Shown: positions 7,304 to 15,200 of the stretch, piece by piece
Position numbering within the stretch: the stretch's first letter is position 1
How the letters are laid out: each line of letters begins with the position of its first letter
Source: Paenibacillus daejeonensis DSM 15491
Lineage (GTDB): Bacteria; Bacillota; Bacilli; Paenibacillales; Paenibacillaceae
Direction: 5' to 3'
Assembly (NCBI RefSeq): GCF_000378385.1
Contig: NZ_KB899666.1
Span: 1-64,000 of the forward strand
DNA length: 64,000 bases
Translations under genes and position numbers: made by a program
The notes under the pieces: generated by a model
Databases searched by the model: none
What the model saw: the letters and a program-made list of their open reading frames with translations, nothing else
What the model was told of the DNA's origin: nothing

Positions 7304-9172
7304 TTAGTAAACTGTCACCCCGTTGCCCAGCACCGTCCGGTTCTGCACAGGGTTGCCAGCCAGATAGATCTTCTTCAAATTGGTTAACGGAAGCAGCGGC
7401 TCCAGATCCAGGATCGCGTTATTCTCCAGATGTAGGACCTCCAGCTGCTGCCAGTCCTTCATGAACCCGAGACTCTGAATAGAACCATCCTGCAGCTCGA
7501 AGGATCGGAGTCCGGTCAACCCGGTCAAATACGGGGTAATCAGGTCCATATTGCTGATATTAGCTCGATCAATCTGATAATAAGATCCATTCAGTATCAA
7601 ATGCTCCAGCGTATCATTCTGGTAAGGCGGTTCCGTTAGAATATCGAATCTGCACTCTATACACTCCAATGTCGTGACATGCTGAAGCGCGAATAGTGCT
7701 TCTGTCTCTTCATAGAAATACGTTTCCTCTCCCCTGATCGTCTTCAACGCAGGAAGCTGATTCAGGGCTGCCACCTCTAGCAATTGGGAGCCTCTCCTCA
7801 TATTAAGCTCCGTCAGCTGGGTGAAACGTACCAAATGCTGTGCATTCAAGCCGGTGTCTAAGTCCACGCTCAGCGATTGGAGATTGGGCGCTTCCAGCGT
7901 TGCAATAAATGAGGCTGGCAGATTGGCCCGTCGGACATGAGGCAGCTTTAGCGCCGGTGTTGTCCCATAGTAGCTTGAGATGGACAGCTCCGTCAGCGAG
8001 GTGAGATTTTCAACCACCTCCAGCGACTCAACATCCCCACTGCTGGCAAGCCGCAGCTTCGTCAACGACGTTTTGTCCCGCAGCGGTTCCAGACTGACCA
8101 GATCTGTCGATTCGATATCCAGTACCTGCAGGCTTGGCATATTTCGTACAAAATCAATGGTCTTCAGGTTGAACAGTCGCTCAAGCTTCAGCTCCTGCAG
8201 TTGACTAAGAGCAAAAAGGCTGCTGAGATCTGTCACGTCAGTTCCCACAATCGTCAACGATTCCAGGTTACTCATGGAAGAAAGCCAGTTCAGATCCTTC
8301 ACAATGTCCACCTTCAGCGACCGCAGCGGCAGCTGTTGCAGGAGATGAAAATCCGTTACTTCATCGCTGGCATAGGTGAGGTGTAGAGACTGCAAATTCG
8401 AGAATTCCAGCAATAAAGCCATTTCATCATTACTTCGTATCTGAGTCGTCAGATGCAAGATCTTCGAACGGTCCCCAAAATAGCGGGCAAACGAACGGAA
8501 GGATTCATTAAAGCTGGCCGAGTAGCTCTTCAGTTTCTCCATATGGCTGTATGTAATGCTATCGCTGCGGCCGATATCGTATTCATTATTGAAGGCAAGT
8601 ACGGTCAATCCGGGAAAAGCTTCAAAATCCTGTTGCTCAATTTCTTGCGCATTCAACTGCTTGTCAGCAATAACGTAATCCACCAGCTTGGCCTGCTCAT
8701 TGGTGAACGGGTCATCGAAGCTGTAGGTGAAGTGCCACTGGTTATCCTGCTTGACGGCAGACAAATAACGCAAACTCGCCAGTTCCTCTTGTGTAGGCGA
8801 TGCAGCGCCCTTATTAAAAATATCTCTCATCATGAATTGCAGCACTTCGCTCTGCGGCTCGGTGCGAATGACGTGGTTAGGCTGAAGCGAGCGGGTGTGA
8901 CCTTCCTGATAGGAGGTCCAGATATAAAAGACCAGAATCGCCAAGAACAGAATGATGAAGCCCAAGGCCCCTTTCACAATTGTCTTGGATACTGTCTTGG
9001 CCGGGGCTGGCACAGCCGTCCCGTGATAATGATGCACCGACTGATCGACATAGTACACATGATTTTCCTTGAGCAACAGCTCCGTTCGGCAAAAAGGACA
9101 CTTGAAGGTGCCTCCATCTTGTCGCTCGATTGTACCGTTGCAGTTGGGACAATTCAGTTGAATAAACGGCAC
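7304..9172 (-). CDS. Zinc-ribbon, transmembrane, leucine-rich-repeat protein
   Basis: 622 residues with an unusual order of parts. Residues 8-28 carry a zinc ribbon (Cys8, Cys11, Cys25, Cys28 as CPNC...CPFC). One membrane helix follows at about 68-87 (GALGFIILFLAILVFYIW). A linker domain (about 95-240) precedes a series of leucine-rich repeats from about 245 to the end, e.g. NLQSLHLTYASDEV, LPLRSLKVDIVKDLNWL, LEVLHLENNAILDLEPLLPL, LKKIYLAGNPV. Topology suggests the ribbon is cytoplasmic and the LRR domain outside. LRR domains bind proteins or glycans, so a surface receptor or adhesion role is possible, but no partner is visible. The gene stands alone with its own terminator. Confidence 0.8.
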   Translation of the reverse strand: MPFIQLNCPNCNGTIERQDGGTFKCPFCRTELLLKENHVYYVDQSVHHYHGTAVPAPAKTVSKTIVKGALGFIILFLAILVFYIWTSYQEGHTRSLQPNHVIRTEPQSEVLQFMMRDIFNKGAASPTQEELASLRYLSAVKQDNQWHFTYSFDDPFTNEQAKLVDYVIADKQLNAQEIEQQDFEAFPGLTVLAFNNEYDIGRSDSITYSHMEKLKSYSASFNESFRSFARYFGDRSKILHLTTQIRSNDEMALLLEFSNLQSLHLTYASDEVTDFHLLQQLPLRSLKVDIVKDLNWLSSMSNLESLTIVGTDVTDLSSLFALSQLQELKLERLFNLKTIDFVRNMPSLQVLDIESTDLVSLEPLRDKTSLTKLRLASSGDVESLEVVENLTSLTELSISSYYGTTPALKLPHVRRANLPASFIATLEAPNLQSLSVDLDTGLNAQHLVRFTQLTELNMRRGSQLLEVAALNQLPALKTIRGEETYFYEETEALFALQHVTTLECIECRFDILTEPPYQNDTLEHLILNGSYYQIDRANISNMDLITPYLTGLTGLRSFELQDGSIQSLGFMKDWQQLEVLHLENNAILDLEPLLPLTNLKKIYLAGNPVQNRTVLGNGVTVY

Positions 9173-9207
9173 CGGCCGCCCTCCCTGCTTCCGTGGAATA
9201 AGTGCAA

Positions 9208-9460
9208 ATTTCAGGCTGTTGAAAAATAAAGCCTACAGTCACGGATCGATCTTACGATCGCTGTTGTCCCCAGATTTCTTGGTTATCTACCCCCTATAAG
9301 GAGAGAAATCCGGGGACAGCGTATGCTTTCGAAGCTAGCTTTTCTGCGAAAAGCTTGAGGCGAACGCTCCGAAGCATATGCTCCCGAAGCCGCTTTCTTT
9401 CAGAAAGCGTTGACCAGATTCGATTCCGTGCCTCTCCGGCCGTTTTCAACAGTCTGAAAT
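9208..9460. mobile_element. MITE-like element, copy 1
   Basis: About 253 bp bounded by 18-bp terminal inverted repeats (ATTTCAGGCTGTTGAAAA at 9208-9225; TTTTCAACAGTCTGAAAT at 9443-9460) with one mismatch. There is no transposase frame inside. The interior is strongly self-complementary: GTCCCC...GGGGAC arms around 9267-9318, AGCTTTTC...GAAAAGCTT at about 9338-9355, and CGCTTTC...GAAAGCG at about 9391-9408. Long blocks are shared with the copy at 40253-40464, for example GCCTACxGTCACGGATCG, GAAGCTAGCTTTTCTGCG and CGATTCCGTGCCTCT. It lies upstream of the LRR gene. Confidence 0.85.
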
Positions 9461-9536
9461 GAATAGTATGTAAATTAATACGCAAGAATCGAATCAAGGT
9501 AGCATTTTAGTCTACTCTATGGATTTTAGCACATTT

Positions 9537-9545
9537 TGGTATAAT
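9537..9545 (+). promoter_or_regulatory. Toxin promoter, extended -10
   Basis: TGgTATAAT is a perfect extended -10 element. No good -35 box lies 17 bp upstream. The transcript would start near 9552. Confidence 0.7.
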
Positions 9546-9576
9546 ATGAAGGTACAACAGACTTGGGTTGGGAAGT

Positions 9577-9599
9577 ATCGCCTCTAGAGCGGAGGTGAT
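9577..9599 (+). promoter_or_regulatory. Hairpin that masks the toxin ribosome binding site
   Basis: The ribosome binding site GGAGGTGAT (9591-9599) is a full match to the 16S anti-Shine-Dalgarno. Its GAGGTGAT part can pair with ATCGCCTC (9577-9584) over 8 bp with one G-U, leaving a 7-base loop. Masking of the SD in the full transcript is a known control feature of type I toxin mRNAs. Confidence 0.65.
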
Positions 9600-9603
9600 G
9601 CGT

Positions 9604-9684
9604 ATGCTATTTTCGTTAACTGAAGTGGTTATGCTCGGCATGCTCCTGCTGGCGTTACTCACTTATCTGCACGAACGAAAATAA
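9604..9684 (+). CDS. Type I toxin, 26-residue holin-like hydrophobic peptide
   Basis: The frame encodes MLFSLTEVVMLGMLLLALLT followed by YLHERK and stop. One hydrophobic helix with a short charged C-terminal tail is the shape of the putative holin-like toxin (Hol-Tox) peptides of Bacillus and Paenibacillus, whose typical end is LALLTY followed by charged residues. An ATG at 9598 is in frame but only 2 bases behind GGAGG, so the ATG at 9604 (8 bases) is preferred. The peptide would insert in the membrane. Supporting context: extended -10 promoter, masked ribosome binding site, perfect terminator, and a promoter on the opposite strand just downstream for an antisense RNA. It is too short for routine ORF finders. 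Confidence 0.8.
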   Translation: MLFSLTEVVMLGMLLLALLTYLHERK

Positions 9685-9721
9685 CCCGCCCAGGTTATCG
9701 GCCAAGGGAACGGGTTATTTT
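9678..9721. terminator. Bidirectional terminator of toxin and antisense RNA
   Basis: AAAATAACCCG (9678-9688) and CGGGTTATTTT (9711-9721) form a perfect 11-bp stem that overlaps the toxin stop codon. Both flanks supply T-runs, so it can end transcripts in both directions. Confidence 0.8.
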
Positions 9722-9795
9722 CTCTAATTCTTTGGGGGTTTCCCACCCAAATATGTTGTACGGGGAGTCGGACGGCCATCCGGCTCCTTATTTCT
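9680..9795 (-). ncRNA. Candidate antisense antitoxin RNA
   Basis: A promoter at 9802-9830 on the minus strand would start an RNA near 9795 that reads through the 3' end of the toxin transcript, giving perfect complementarity with it. It could stop at the shared terminator (9678-9721) or continue into the toxin frame. An internal hairpin (GGAG...CTCC with CGGA...TCCG, about 9763-9786) resembles a loop available for kissing contact. No measurement of the RNA exists here; ends are estimates. Confidence 0.55.
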
Positions 9796-9801
9796 ATCCT
9801 A

Positions 9802-9830
9802 ATCATAACATGATGGTTTCATTCATGCAA
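9802..9830 (-). promoter_or_regulatory. Promoter for the antisense RNA
   Basis: On the minus strand TTGCAT (9825-9830), a 17-bp spacer and TATGAT (9802-9807) form a good sigma-A promoter, with TG one base before the -10. It points at the toxin gene and lies just past the stop of the phosphotransferase. Confidence 0.65.
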
Positions 9831-9848
9831 TTTCCCTTTCGTATCTCT

Positions 9849-10757
9849 TTAACTACCACTCACACCCAGCGCTTCTTTTGCCATCTTCACATAGTCTTCT
9901 ACGCCAGAGACCAAGGCAAACTCGGCGATCGCTACGGCATAGGCCGCGTCGACCTCGATAATATGCTCCTTCATCTTGGGCCAGCTATTGCCGCCAGCTT
10001 GCTGGTAGGCATGGATCAGAGCCTCCAGACCTGCTTCGCCGAATGCTTTGTAGGTAAACACAAAATCAATGGAGACATCCGTTACCTTAGCCTCTGTCCA
10101 GTCGATTAAGCCGGTCACGTTCGCATCCTTATCAATCATGGTATGACCGGCATGGACGTCGCCGTGGATCAGTCCGGTGGTCTGAGGCCACATCTCTTCA
10201 TCGTTAAGCCATGCCTGCCACCGCTCCCATAACGCCTCGCCTACACCAAACTGGGCCTTTACCGCCTCCATCCGCTGCTTCATGGAAGCTCTTGCTTCCT
10301 CTGGTGTATGCACGACCAAGCCCAGTGCCGCAGCCTTCTCTCTGGGCAGCTTGTGAAGCTCTGCGAGTACACGGCCAAGCGAGGTGTGAAAGGCTGGTGG
10401 TACATTGTCAGGATCGAGCTCCCACACATAGTTGCCTATGGCGTGATCGATGGTCCCTGCCGGTACACCGTCCAACTTCTTGTAAGCAATAAGCTCATCG
10501 GTGTAAATAGTCCAATGCGGGGCCTGGAAGGTGGTCGCCTCTTCGTGAATCAGATCCAGGATTTGCTTTTCCACCTTGGTTCGGGGCATGACGTCTTCAC
10601 GCCGCGGTAGTCGCAGCACCCATTCCTTCCCTTGCTCATCCAAGGCAAACACCACTTGAAAATCAAGCCCCGACTCATTGAATTCCATCGTGTCTTCTTT
10701 AATCTGAAGCTGATGTCTTGCTGCCATCTCCAACACCTGGTGGATGTCTTTACTCAT
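9849..10757 (-). CDS. Macrolide 2'-phosphotransferase-like kinase
   Basis: 302 residues with the aminoglycoside/macrolide phosphotransferase fold. The catalytic loop [14 protein letters not shown] (about 196-209; Asp of HGD is the base) and the metal loop [17 protein letters not shown] (about 214-230) match the Mph group, where HGD-hAGHT and DWTEA are typical, better than the APH(3') group. The N-terminal lobe has [10 protein letters not shown] (ATP-binding lysine position replaced by Arg-type pattern also seen in Mph). The reaction would be GTP/ATP-dependent phosphorylation of the desosamine 2'-OH of macrolides. It sits 2 bp behind a TetR gene as one operon, which suggests inducible expression. 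Confidence 0.85.
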   Translation of the reverse strand: MSKDIHQVLEMAARHQLQIKEDTMEFNESGLDFQVVFALDEQGKEWVLRLPRREDVMPRTKVEKQILDLIHEEATTFQAPHWTIYTDELIAYKKLDGVPAGTIDHAIGNYVWELDPDNVPPAFHTSLGRVLAELHKLPREKAAALGLVVHTPEEARASMKQRMEAVKAQFGVGEALWERWQAWLNDEEMWPQTTGLIHGDVHAGHTMIDKDANVTGLIDWTEAKVTDVSIDFVFTYKAFGEAGLEALIHAYQQAGGNSWPKMKEHIIEVDAAYAVAIAEFALVSGVEDYVKMAKEALGVSGS

Positions 10758-10759
10758 GG

Positions 10760-11365
10760 TTATCCCTCCGTTCTTGTCATTTGATTGGCTACGGCTTCGA
10801 ATAGCAGTTCTCGCATCCGCTCATAATTGTAAGGCTCCAGATTCCCTTTTTGAGCTCCGATGAGCATAGCCGATTTCAGCACACCGGCAATGACCTGCGG
10901 TTCTTCTTCGATTAAAGCTCCCACGGCTTGCCGCGATTGGATGAACTCCGTGAGAGGAACAATGCTTCTCAGGTTCTCGGAGCCTACATAATATGGATTC
11001 AGCTTACGGCAGACCAGTTTATACTCTTCCAGGTCATAGACCATCCGCGCTGTCAGTACATTTGTTTCCATGGCCATCACCATCTCATGCAGATAAGTCT
11101 TGATTGCCGATCTGGTATCTCTTGCAGCCGCAACCCGAGTCCACACCTGCTGTTCAACCCGCTCTCCTTCCTGAGCAAGCAAGGTCATATAGAGCATTTC
11201 TTTGGATTCAAAAAATACGTAAAACGTACTTTTGGCAATTCCGACCGACGATGTGATTTCCTCAAGCGAGGTACTCTTAAAGCCCTTATCGACAAAAAGA
11301 CGATACGCCACGTCAAGTAAATCAGTCCTTAGGCTTTCTTTTTCGGCTGCTGTAAATTTAGCTAT
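10760..11365 (-). CDS. TetR-family regulator of the macrolide kinase operon
   Basis: A TetR HTH ([25 protein letters not shown]) sits at the N-terminus, with an all-helical ligand domain behind it. The frame is open up to 11365 and the residues [20 protein letters not shown] that precede FVDKGFKST are what a normal TetR first helix looks like. No ATG, GTG or TTG occurs there with a ribosome binding site; GGAGGTGG lies 9 bases before an ATA codon (11363-11365). The in-frame GTG at 11309-11311 has no ribosome binding site and would cut the first helix. So either ATA is used or an ATG has mutated. A 29-bp palindromic operator lies just upstream. Confidence 0.8.
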   Translation of the reverse strand: MAKFTAAEKESLRTDLLDVAYRLFVDKGFKSTSLEEITSSVGIAKSTFYVFFESKEMLYMTLLAQEGERVEQQVWTRVAAARDTRSAIKTYLHEMVMAMETNVLTARMVYDLEEYKLVCRKLNPYYVGSENLRSIVPLTEFIQSRQAVGALIEEEPQVIAGVLKSAMLIGAQKGNLEPYNYERMRELLFEAVANQMTRTEG

Positions 11366-11395
11366 AGCTTATTGCCACCTCCATATCACAAAAAC

Positions 11396-11424
11396 ATAAA
11401 AACAAATTGTTAATTTGTTTTTAT
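11396..11424. promoter_or_regulatory. Palindromic operator upstream of TetR/mph operon
   Basis: ATAAAAACAAATT (11396-11408) and AATTTGTTTTTAT (11412-11424) are exact inverted repeats around GTT. Length, position (31 bp before the proposed start) and perfect symmetry fit the TetR protein's own operator. Confidence 0.75.
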
Positions 11425-11465
11425 AATAATGGGAGAAGGGCAAAAAAGCAAGCTTTGTTCACGCC

Positions 11466-11497
11466 AAAAAGCAGATCACATCGACTGCAATCTGCTT
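11466..11497 (-). terminator. Terminator of the lipoprotein gene
   Basis: On the minus strand AAGCAGAT...ATCTGCTT (11490-11497 with 11469-11476) is followed by TTTTT. It lies about 60 bases past the stop at 11555. Confidence 0.75.
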
Positions 11498-11554
11498 ATG
11501 GGCCTATTCTTTTGTTTCTTTCCATTGTTGAGCGTTCTCCGCAGCATGGTCACT

Positions 11555-12070
11555 TTAAGATTCTGACCAGTTCACAGTCAGTTCAATGACGCCTTCCCGG
11601 CTCGCCATCGCTCCGCCAATCACCGACCAGTGCTGTTGCGTATTCGGGTCCGTTCCTTGAATGATAATGTTTTTATCATCCAATAGCGAGGCTGCGTCCG
11701 TCATGCCTTTGTCGTCAAAGTATTGCTTGTAGAGCTGGGATACCGTCTTCATATCTTCTTCCGAAGTAAAGATAACCATCGCCGATTTTTTGCCTTCGTT
11801 TTCGCCGGAATTGGCAAAGGTAATCACCGCATCCTCAGGTAACGGGAAATCATCTGGCAACTCTGCGGGCAGCTCATCTGAAGCAGACGAAGAGGTAGTA
11901 GGGGTATCCTCTGGGGCCGGCTGCTCATTGGTCCCCGAGGTTGCTTCCGTATTTGTCGGTCCGTTTGCATTGGCAGGCTGATCGTTTGTATCGCTACAAG
12001 CGACCAAGGTCAACATGAGTGCCAGAGAGGCAGTGGCCACCCAGGTCATTTTTGTCTTCTTCATCGTCAT
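11555..12070 (-). CDS. Lipoprotein of unknown function
   Basis: 171 residues. A lipoprotein signal ends in LVAC with Cys25. A low-complexity linker rich in N, T, S, E and P (about 28-68) leads to a compact domain beginning LPDDFPLPEDAVITF, with VIFTSEEDMKTVSQLYKQYFDDKG. This layout is common in small Bacillales lipoproteins annotated only as hypothetical. It is anchored on the outside of the membrane. No operon partner; own terminator behind it. Confidence 0.75.
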   Translation of the reverse strand: MTMKKTKMTWVATASLALMLTLVACSDTNDQPANANGPTNTEATSGTNEQPAPEDTPTTSSSASDELPAELPDDFPLPEDAVITFANSGENEGKKSAMVIFTSEEDMKTVSQLYKQYFDDKGMTDAASLLDDKNIIIQGTDPNTQQHWSVIGGAMASREGVIELTVNWSES

Positions 12071-12228
12071 TCACTCTCCGTCTTCTTGAATTCTTCCGTT
12101 ATTTACTCTTCATTACCCAAAAAGACATGGAAAAATAAAGCAAGGTCAAAAATATTTTTCGACGGTGTTCCTGAGAAGATGCTCTGACACACAGAAGACT
12201 GGCGACGAGGCTGGATAAAACCAAATAA

Positions 12229-12268
12229 GACCACCCAACTCCGCTGAATATGCGGGACTTGGGTGGTC
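12229..12268 (-). terminator. Terminator of carbohydrate cluster 1
   Basis: GACCACCCAA (12229-12238) pairs with TTGGGTGGTC (12259-12268), with an inner CCGC/GCGG stem. On the minus strand it is followed by TTATTTGGTTTT. It is 30 bp past the stop of the cluster's last gene. Confidence 0.85.
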
Positions 12269-12297
12269 TCATGGAGTTTGACTAATTTTACTTGAGC

Positions 12298-15200
12298 CTA
12301 TTCTAACCGATTATTAGTGGGATACTCCGGCAGACTGCCAAGCCGTTCATTGCTCCAGAAAGGAAAGCCGTTATGTCCGTATTCGTGACTCCGGATGTAC
12401 CGGCGGAAGTGCTCACCCGGCTTCGGGTCCCAATCGATGAGGCCGCCGGGTGCTGTATCCCGCTCTATTGAGGGCGATCCTTCACCGTTGCCATTGACAG
12501 CCGCTACACTGTACACGGCATAGACCCCATCTTCGCTAGGTGCACCGTCTGTGTCCACGGTATCCCTCGCATCCACAGCTTGACGGGTCTCCTCGACGTT
12601 CAGAGCATGCCGAACCTTTCCCGCCTTCGGATCAACACCAATCGTCTCGTCCCGATACGAACGAGCTTCACCCTCGTACACGAGTTCACGCTCCGCGCGA
12701 ACACCGCCACCTACGATCTGCCTGTACAGCCGGTAACACTTCGCCCCGAGTACCATGCCCCATGACACCTCAACTGCCCCATCCTGGCGTCGCAGCCGCA
12801 GACCATCCGGGGCACTTGGCGCCTCGGCCGATGGATAGATCGGATAGGGCTCGCTCCACCGGCCGGCTGCCTGCCCCCGCCACGGACGCAGCCGCACATG
12901 CAGCTTGGTGCCGGGCACCAGTCCCTCCAGGCGGTAGCGCGCTTCACCGATACTGTCGTGTGCAGTACGCCATGAACGGCAACCATCCCGGCTCACTGCA
13001 ATCTCATAGCGGTCGGCTCCCGCAGCCGCATCCCAGGCCAGCTCTGCTGCCCCGGGCCCAACGAGCCAGAGGTGCAGAGGTCCCGCCTCTCCAGGAGCCG
13101 CGTCGCCAGCAGTCCACTGCCATTCCGAGCTGCCGGCCGGGAGGGTGAATGTCAGTACAGCCTGCCCGTTAGGACTACTCCGCCAAACTGCGGTCTCGCT
13201 CACTTCTCCTCCAATATAGAGATGATGTGCTTCCGATCCCCACGACGCGGGCAACTCCAGCCGTACGCTCATGGACTCAGCTGCAGCGGCTTGACCGCTC
13301 AGCTTGCCTCCGGTGGTCGTGAAAGCAAATCCACCAACCTCAGCCGCGCGATCTACTGTCGGCTTGAAGCCTGGCGTAACGGTCACACCCGCACCAACTC
13401 CAACCTCGTCAGAGCCTGACGCACCCGCCTCCGCTGCTCGACCTGCCGTTGCCCAATTCATGGCATCCACCTGCCCAGCCCGGTCGTTGGCCTTACCTGC
13501 GCCGCTATCTGGCTCAATCACCACCCGAATACCAGCGACCGCAAGCGAGCGTCCACGGAACAGCGCTGCTTCCACCTGCTGCCCATCATACCGCCGAACG
13601 ATGCCCGCATAGCCGTCAAAAACCAGTTCTCCATCGTTATGCCTGATTCGGGTTGCGCTGCGGAACACCTCGTCAACCCGGCCGGCCAGTGTCACCCGGG
13701 CGCCATAGCTCGTCGCCTTCACATTCAGAATCTGCGGCTGCCAGGACCCACGGTGGGTGACGACGGTGAGGAAGTCGCCGAAGCCGTCATAGTAGCGGCC
13801 TATTGACCCGTCAGGATAGCCCTTGGCTGGCCGGTTCAGCTTATACGTACCCGGCGGCAGCTGCGGGCCGTCTACGGGGCCCGCCAGTTGAACGGGTGAC
13901 GCGGCCACTCCAGGCTTCAACTGGTAGATCGCAGGCGCGGGATCGTCGCGATGCGTGAACCAGGAGAAGCGCCCCCGTACGCGCATATCTGCCACCTCAT
14001 CATAGATGACAATATAGTCATTGCCCGACATCAGCACACTGCGGGAGCGATAGTGCGGTCGCGCCGATGGCCCTGCCTCCAGGAGGGCAAATTGGGCGAA
14101 GCCGAAGTCATGTAGCGGTGCCGTCAATTCGTGACGGCCAATGCTCTTGTATTCGTGCCCGTCCAGCACCGCGAAGGTCGAGCTGCCCTCCCCGGTTCCC
14201 ATGTTGTCATCGCCGACGTCCTCGGCACGGTTGTAGCTGTAGCGCTTGCCGTCCGCATAGTAGTAGATAATACCGTTGCCACCATCGCCCGAGCGGCCCC
14301 AGCGGTAATTGGGACCCTCATCAATCTGCTGCAGGTGGACCGACATTTCACCGCCAGTCCCCACACCGGAACGCAGGACGAAGCCATAGCCAGTATATTT
14401 TGCCGATTGCAGCTGCGGCGGCGTGCCAGTATTGGCTGCCGTCTCGCCAGCCAGCATTAACCGCCAGATATCGCCGGGCTTGCGGCTCTCGAAGCCCGCC
14501 GAGTCCACCGGGCAGACCGCCAGCAGCCGCTCTGCCAGCAGCGGCTCGTAGCGCAGCAGCATCTCGCCCACCAGGCGCAGCGCATACGGCGGTAGCTGGG
14601 GATCCTCATGCACACCGGAGTGCGCACCTTGCTGCGGATAGGAACGACCCTGCGGCAGCGGCGCACTAAGGCTGTTCAGCAGCCAGTCTGCCAGCTTGGC
14701 GAGATTGGGATACAAGAGTGTGTGATCGCCATAGGTCTTGTACAGACACCAGGCTGCCCGCACGGTAGGCACCAGCATAGCCCAAACGTAACAGCCCAGA
14801 TTTTCCGTCCAGCGGCCACCCTTGGCATCCCATGCCGGCACATCCGGACGGGTGTGATACTTCAGGTTGAGCGCCATCGCTTTTTCAACATGCGCCCGCC
14901 ACCGACCCGCGTGTGGATGATTAGGGAACAACGCCGACATATAGGCCGGTACCATCTTGTAGTCCGCAAGGAAATTCGGATGCCCGGCCAGCATCGTCTC
15001 GATGGGCGCCACGTACTCATCCTCCCGCACATACGCCATGAAGACGCTCGCCGCCTTCAACCGTCGGAACTGCTCTGGCGTCATCGCACGCGCAGACAGA
15101 TCGAAGACCGGTGTCCAGTAGGCAAACTCCCGGCTTGCCACCGGCGCCGTCCCCTCGACCTGATTGAACTGGAAGCTCAGCTTGCCCACAATCTCCTCCA

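Noticed and set aside
8453-9229. 258-codon plus-strand frame
   Set aside because: Antisense to the zinc-ribbon/LRR gene, no family resemblance.
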